A stretch of 64,000 nucleotides of DNA from UBA5109 sp963975155 (GTDB taxonomy: Bacteria > Pseudomonadota > Gammaproteobacteria > Pseudomonadales > Pseudohongiellaceae). The stretch lies in the NCBI GenBank assembly GCA_963975155.1, contig CAXBFG010000011.1:1-64000 (forward strand), given 5' to 3'. The notes beneath the pieces were generated by a model. It made no database searches. It was not told where the DNA came from and was given only the letters and a program-made list of their open reading frames with translations. A program made the position numbers and the translations under genes. How positions within the stretch are numbered: the stretch's first letter is position 1; every line of letters begins with the position of its first letter. Positions 60,886 through 64,000 of the stretch are shown here, in pieces.

Positions 60886-62055
60886 CTAAGAAAGACGGTT
60901 TTTAAAATCATCGTAGGAAAACTGTTTAACTATTCGCAAATTATCCGTAGCTGAATTCCATATTGCTATTGATGGCAAAGCTATACCATTGAATGTCGTG
61001 GTCTTGACCATCGTATAGTGTGCCATATCATCAAAGAGCAGGCGCTGACCCGGTAACAAAGGTTCAGCAAAACTATAATCACCCATGACATCACCCGCCA
61101 GGCAAGTCATTCCACCCAGGCGATAGTCATGACCCTTTTCACCGCTCAGCCCAGCTCCCCACACCTCTGCCCGATAAGGCATTTCCATGACATCCGGCAT
61201 GTGACAGGTTGCAGAACAATCCAGAATCGCAATATCAATATCGTTATGCACTATATCCAGTACTTCCGAAACCAGAACGCCGGTATGAATGGCTATGGCT
61301 TCTCCCGGTTCCAGATATACCTGAAGCTGGTATTTTTGCTGAAAACCTTTTATTCGTGCAATTAATTTTTCCACTGGATAGCTGGCATCTGTAATGTGAT
61401 GTCCACCACCGAAATTCACCCATTCCAGTTGCGGCAACAAATCGGCAAATTGTTCCTCTATAACGGCCAATGTGCGATCCAGAGGTTCAAAACTCTGTTC
61501 ACATAGCGTATGAAAATGCAGACCGGTAATACCCTTTAAATCCTGCCCGGCAAACTGTGGATACGGAATACCCAAACGCGAACCCGAAGCACAAGGATCA
61601 TAGATGGGTGTTGTGCCTTCGGAATGCAGGGGATTAACGCGTAACCCAAATTTTAATGAGGGTCGTTTGAGCTTTGCAGTTTCAATCAGGTCCTGAAACT
61701 TATGCCACTGTGTGAAGGAATTGAACACCACATGATCTGAAATTTTTAAAATTTCAGCTAAATCTTCTTCCGTATAAGCCGCAGAAAAGGTATGCACTTG
61801 TCCGCCAAATTCTTCCTTACCCAGTCTTGCTTCATATAAGCCACTGGCACAGGTGCCGCTCAAATATCGACTGATCAGTGGAGCCAGCGAGAACATGGAA
61901 AAGGCTTTTAATGCCATGAGAATTTTGGCACCACTTTCATCCTGAACTTTTTTTAATATTTGCAGATTGAGTTCTATCGCATGTTCATCAACCACAAAAC
62001 AGGGCGACGGCACTCGTTGAGGATCAAAATTCTTGAAAGTGATGCTTTTTATCAT
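60886..62055 (-). CDS. nspC: carboxynorspermidine / carboxyspermidine decarboxylase
   Basis: PLP enzyme of the alanine-racemase-fold group IV decarboxylases; it removes the carboxyl group from carboxyspermidine to yield spermidine. Near the start, KILMALKAFSMFSLAP carries the PLP lysine; GLHFHTLCEQSFEPL, WVNFGGGHHITDASYP, EPGEAIAIHTG (phosphate-binding) and ILDCSATCHMPDVMEMPYR follow, all typical of NspC. About 389 residues. ATG 62055 is preferred to TTG 62070 as it has AGAG upstream and removes a five-residue extension. It is separated from the dehydrogenase partner by 394 bp containing repeats. Confidence 0.92.
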   Translation of the reverse strand: MIKSITFKNFDPQRVPSPCFVVDEHAIELNLQILKKVQDESGAKILMALKAFSMFSLAPLISRYLSGTCASGLYEARLGKEEFGGQVHTFSAAYTEEDLAEILKISDHVVFNSFTQWHKFQDLIETAKLKRPSLKFGLRVNPLHSEGTTPIYDPCASGSRLGIPYPQFAGQDLKGITGLHFHTLCEQSFEPLDRTLAVIEEQFADLLPQLEWVNFGGGHHITDASYPVEKLIARIKGFQQKYQLQVYLEPGEAIAIHTGVLVSEVLDIVHNDIDIAILDCSATCHMPDVMEMPYRAEVWGAGLSGEKGHDYRLGGMTCLAGDVMGDYSFAEPLLPGQRLLFDDMAHYTMVKTTTFNGIALPSIAIWNSATDNLRIVKQFSYDDFKNRLS

Positions 62056-62113
62056 TAAAACTCTCAACAAAATACTTTGGCAGAGGTGCGGCTATTGATA
62101 CGGAGAACGCATA

Positions 62114-62129
62114 CCCACATCCATGTGGG
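62114..62129. repeat. short palindrome followed by a repeat-like tail
   Basis: CCCACAT-CC-ATGTGGG is a perfect 7-bp inverted repeat followed by GCTCGACCTCGGCATGATCC. The layout (palindrome around CATCCATG, then a CGACCTCGGC tail) resembles dispersed intergenic repeats I associate with marine gammaproteobacteria; only one copy is seen here. Confidence 0.5.
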
Positions 62130-62308
62130 CTCGACCTCGGCATGATCCGTAATTACCCTCACGTACCATACAATTCCTCGGTGAGTTTTGTCCTATGCTA
62201 ATTATTTCAGGATATAGACCATCGGACGTCTCCTGTATCAAATTGCGCACCTCTGCCTTATCTGGATCCAGTGAAGCTTTAGCGCTGTTTTCTTGCACTG
62301 CAATGTAC

Positions 62309-62420
62309 GGCCATATGCAGTTTTTTGTATTGAGACCGTCTGGCGGCATGGAAGCCGCCAGCCGAGCCTGTACAGGGACGTACGCTTTTTGGCGTGTCTC
62401 AATACAAAACTCATATGGCC
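62309..62420. mobile_element. 112-bp MITE-like element with imperfect terminal inverted repeats
   Basis: The left end (62309-62336, GGCCATATGCAG...TGTATTGAGAC) and the right end (62396-62420, reverse complement GGCCATATGAG...TGTATTGAGAC) match over about 25 bases with three indels. Inside are TGGCGGC-ATGGAA-GCCGCCA (62341-62360) and a GTAC...GTAC pair (62370-62383). It encodes no credible protein, although two open frames cross it. It lies in the polyamine operon between the dehydrogenase and nspC genes, where a long hairpin in the mRNA is expected. Confidence 0.65.
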
Positions 62421-62449
62421 GAACTATTTTTTATAGCTACTATCAACAA

Positions 62450-63658
62450 CTACACTAATTGAAAATCTGGATCTTCTATAACCTGCCATGGCAAACCATA
62501 GGCATTCAGATCAGCCATAAAGGGGTCTGGATCCATCTGCTCCATATTCCACACCCCGGGCTGCATCCACTTGCCTTCCAGCATCATCTTGGCCCCGATC
62601 ATGGCAGGCACGCCGGTCGTATAAGAAATGGCCTGGGACTCAACTTCCTTATAGCAATCCTGATGATCCTTCACGTTATAGATATACACCGTGCGCTCTT
62701 TGCCATCCTTGATCCCTTTTACAACACAACCAATACAGGTACGTCCATGAGTTCTGGGTCCCAAGGAAGAAGGATCAGGCAAAAGTTTTTTCAAAAACTG
62801 GATAGGAACTATTTGCTGGCCTTCAAATTCCACCGGTTCGATGCCGGTCATACCCACATTCACCAGCACTTCCAGATGTTTGAGATAGGATTCGCCAAAA
62901 CTCATCCAGAACTGTGCACGCTGCAGACTGGGAAAATGTTTGCTTAATGATTCCAGCTCTTCGTGGTACATACGATAAATATTGTAGGTACCCACGCCCT
63001 CAGGACAGCTGAATGATTGCTTCAGGGACATCGGAGGACTGCTTACAAATTCACCATTCTCCCAATGACGACACTCCGCACTGACCTCACGCAAATTGAT
63101 TTCGGGATTAAAATTAGTTGCAAAGGGATAGCCGTGATCACCACCATTCACATCGATAATATCGAGGGTCTTTATTTCATCAAAATAATGTTTCGCCAGA
63201 TAGGCCGTAAACACATTAGTTGCTCCCGGGTCGAAACCGGAACCCAATAAGGCCATCAGACCGGCCGCCTTGAATTTTTCCTGATAGGCCCACTGCCACT
63301 TATACTCAAACTTGGCTGTATCCAGGGGTTCATAGTTAGCGGTATCCAGATAATTCACGCCACATTCCAGGCAGGCATCCATGATGGTCAGATCCTGATA
63401 TGGCAAAGCTACGTTAATAACCAGAGCCGGTTTGACCTTGTTGATCAGGTCTACCAGAGCAGGCACCGAATCGGCGTCCACTGCGGCGGTCTCTATTGTC
63501 CTGTCATAGTGTTTTTTAATCTGTTCGGCGATTGCCTTGCATTTGGATTCTGTACGACTGGCCAGTACGATTTCAGAAAATACTTCAGGAACCTGGGCAC
63601 ACTTATGTACGACTACCTGGCTGACGCCACCGGCGCCTATGATTAATACTTTAGCCAT
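62450..63658 (-). CDS. carboxynorspermidine / carboxyspermidine dehydrogenase (saccharopine dehydrogenase family)
   Basis: Reductive condensation of aspartate semialdehyde with putrescine (or diaminopropane), NADPH dependent, giving the substrate of NspC. A Rossmann motif VLIIGAGGVSQVVVHKCAQ opens the 402-residue protein, and the saccharopine-dehydrogenase-like fold continues with VINVALPYQDLTIMDACLE, LLGSGFDPGATNVFTAYLAKH and PATHGRTCIG-like GPRTHGRTCIGCVVKG. The operon with speA, nspC and speB makes the spermidine pathway assignment firm. It starts 2 bp after the speA stop. Confidence 0.9.
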   Translation of the reverse strand: MAKVLIIGAGGVSQVVVHKCAQVPEVFSEIVLASRTESKCKAIAEQIKKHYDRTIETAAVDADSVPALVDLINKVKPALVINVALPYQDLTIMDACLECGVNYLDTANYEPLDTAKFEYKWQWAYQEKFKAAGLMALLGSGFDPGATNVFTAYLAKHYFDEIKTLDIIDVNGGDHGYPFATNFNPEINLREVSAECRHWENGEFVSSPPMSLKQSFSCPEGVGTYNIYRMYHEELESLSKHFPSLQRAQFWMSFGESYLKHLEVLVNVGMTGIEPVEFEGQQIVPIQFLKKLLPDPSSLGPRTHGRTCIGCVVKGIKDGKERTVYIYNVKDHQDCYKEVESQAISYTTGVPAMIGAKMMLEGKWMQPGVWNMEQMDPDPFMADLNAYGLPWQVIEDPDFQLV

Positions 63659-63660
63659 GT

Positions 63661-64000
63661 CTAATCCTCTTTCTCGTAATAGGTATAGCCCTGCAGACTG
63701 GCATTAAAAGTCTTCATGATCTTTTGCCTTTCCCGCGCAGTTATAAGCCCCGCTTTTACCGCCCGCTCTGCTGTATTGCGATAATTAAGTGCCATTTGCT
63801 GTGGCTGGTATTCCACATAACTGAGAACGTCCGCAATGGTGTCACCATGTATCTCTTTTACAAAATCCAGGCTCTTATCTCGATTTATCCGTACGCTGAC
63901 TACATTAGTGTCACCAAACAGATTATGCAAATCCCCAAGTGTCTCCTGGTAAGCTCCAACCAGGAAGACGCCCAGATAGTATTCTTCACCTTCTTTCAGT
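63661..64000 (-). CDS. speA: biosynthetic arginine decarboxylase, C-terminal part
   Basis: Converts arginine to agmatine with PLP. Only the last ~112 codons are in the window; the gene enters from the right edge. The frame reads through GEEYYLGVFLVGAYQETLGDLHNLFGDTN, nearly the same as E. coli SpeA, then HGDTIADVLSYVEYQPQQM and ends in GYTYYEKED. First visible gene of the polyamine operon; agmatine would pass to SpeB. Confidence 0.95.
   Translation of the reverse strand, partial: LKEGEEYYLGVFLVGAYQETLGDLHNLFGDTNVVSVRINRDKSLDFVKEIHGDTIADVLSYVEYQPQQMALNYRNTAERAVKAGLITARERQKIMKTFNASLQGYTYYEKED

Noticed and set aside
62195..62458. Protein-coding frames across the repeats between the dehydrogenase and nspC genes (both strands)
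   Set aside because: They run through the inverted-repeat element and palindrome, have no ribosome site or domain, and on the plus strand oppose the operon.

Overview
The window looks like chromosomal DNA of a free-living, probably marine, gammaproteobacterium. Supporting signs are a gammaproteobacterial 16S rRNA 5' end, an rrn promoter with boxA/boxB leader, the divergent rluD/bamD pair with pgeF and clpB beside it, an E. coli-type FadE, and IlvC very close to the E. coli protein. The DUF1592/DUF1552/ankyrin operon and the type of dispersed repeats fit a marine lineage, possibly one of the oligotrophic marine groups; that is inference. Base composition is moderate and fairly even, with no sign of a prophage, integron, CRISPR array or tRNA.

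Layout. 1-785: 5' end of a 16S gene reading out of the left edge, with leader and promoter. 786-3700: methionine sulfoxide repair operon msrP-msrP-msrQ with a duplicated MsrP. 3857-7209: pssA, ilvC and a glycerophosphodiester phosphodiesterase. 7311-17321: a five-gene fatty-acid degradation operon (acyltransferase/hydrolase fusion, fadD, thiolase, FadN-type multifunctional enzyme, fadE). 17451-19748: a decayed methyltransferase gene with a 12-bp tandem repeat, a TPR protein and a metallo-beta-lactamase-fold enzyme. 19802-22352: ilvIH behind a strong promoter and a ~300-nt highly structured leader. 22397-28928: exported proteins (M19 dipeptidase with an extra C-terminal domain, DUF4159 protein, alkaline phosphatase, second TPR protein) and a Ppx/GppA phosphatase. 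29115-37010: clpB with a heat-shock promoter, pgeF, rluD, bamD, an AGCS symporter and a phosphoribosyltransferase.

37120-53023 is the most unusual long stretch. It holds two copies of the bacterial proteasome homologue Anbu, each near part of its usual partner set (alpha-E protein and circularly permuted ATP-grasp at one end, transglutaminase/DUF2126 at the other). Between them lie a fused MEMO/AMMECR1 protein divergent from its radical SAM partner and a DUF1592-DUF1552-ankyrin operon.

53119-59507 is a tightly coupled six-gene operon: an exported membrane protein, a sodium/solute symporter, a 39-residue membrane peptide, an aspartate-carbamoyltransferase-like enzyme lacking the aspartate-side-chain-binding arginine, an asparagine-synthase-like amidotransferase and an N-carbamoyl-amino-acid hydrolase-like enzyme. 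I infer an undescribed uptake and carbamoyl/amide metabolism pathway. 59508-59982 carries two long hairpins with different stems but the same loop in opposite orientation. 59983-64000 is a polyamine operon (speA, saccharopine-dehydrogenase-like, nspC, speB) for spermidine by the carboxyspermidine route, interrupted by a small inverted-repeat element.
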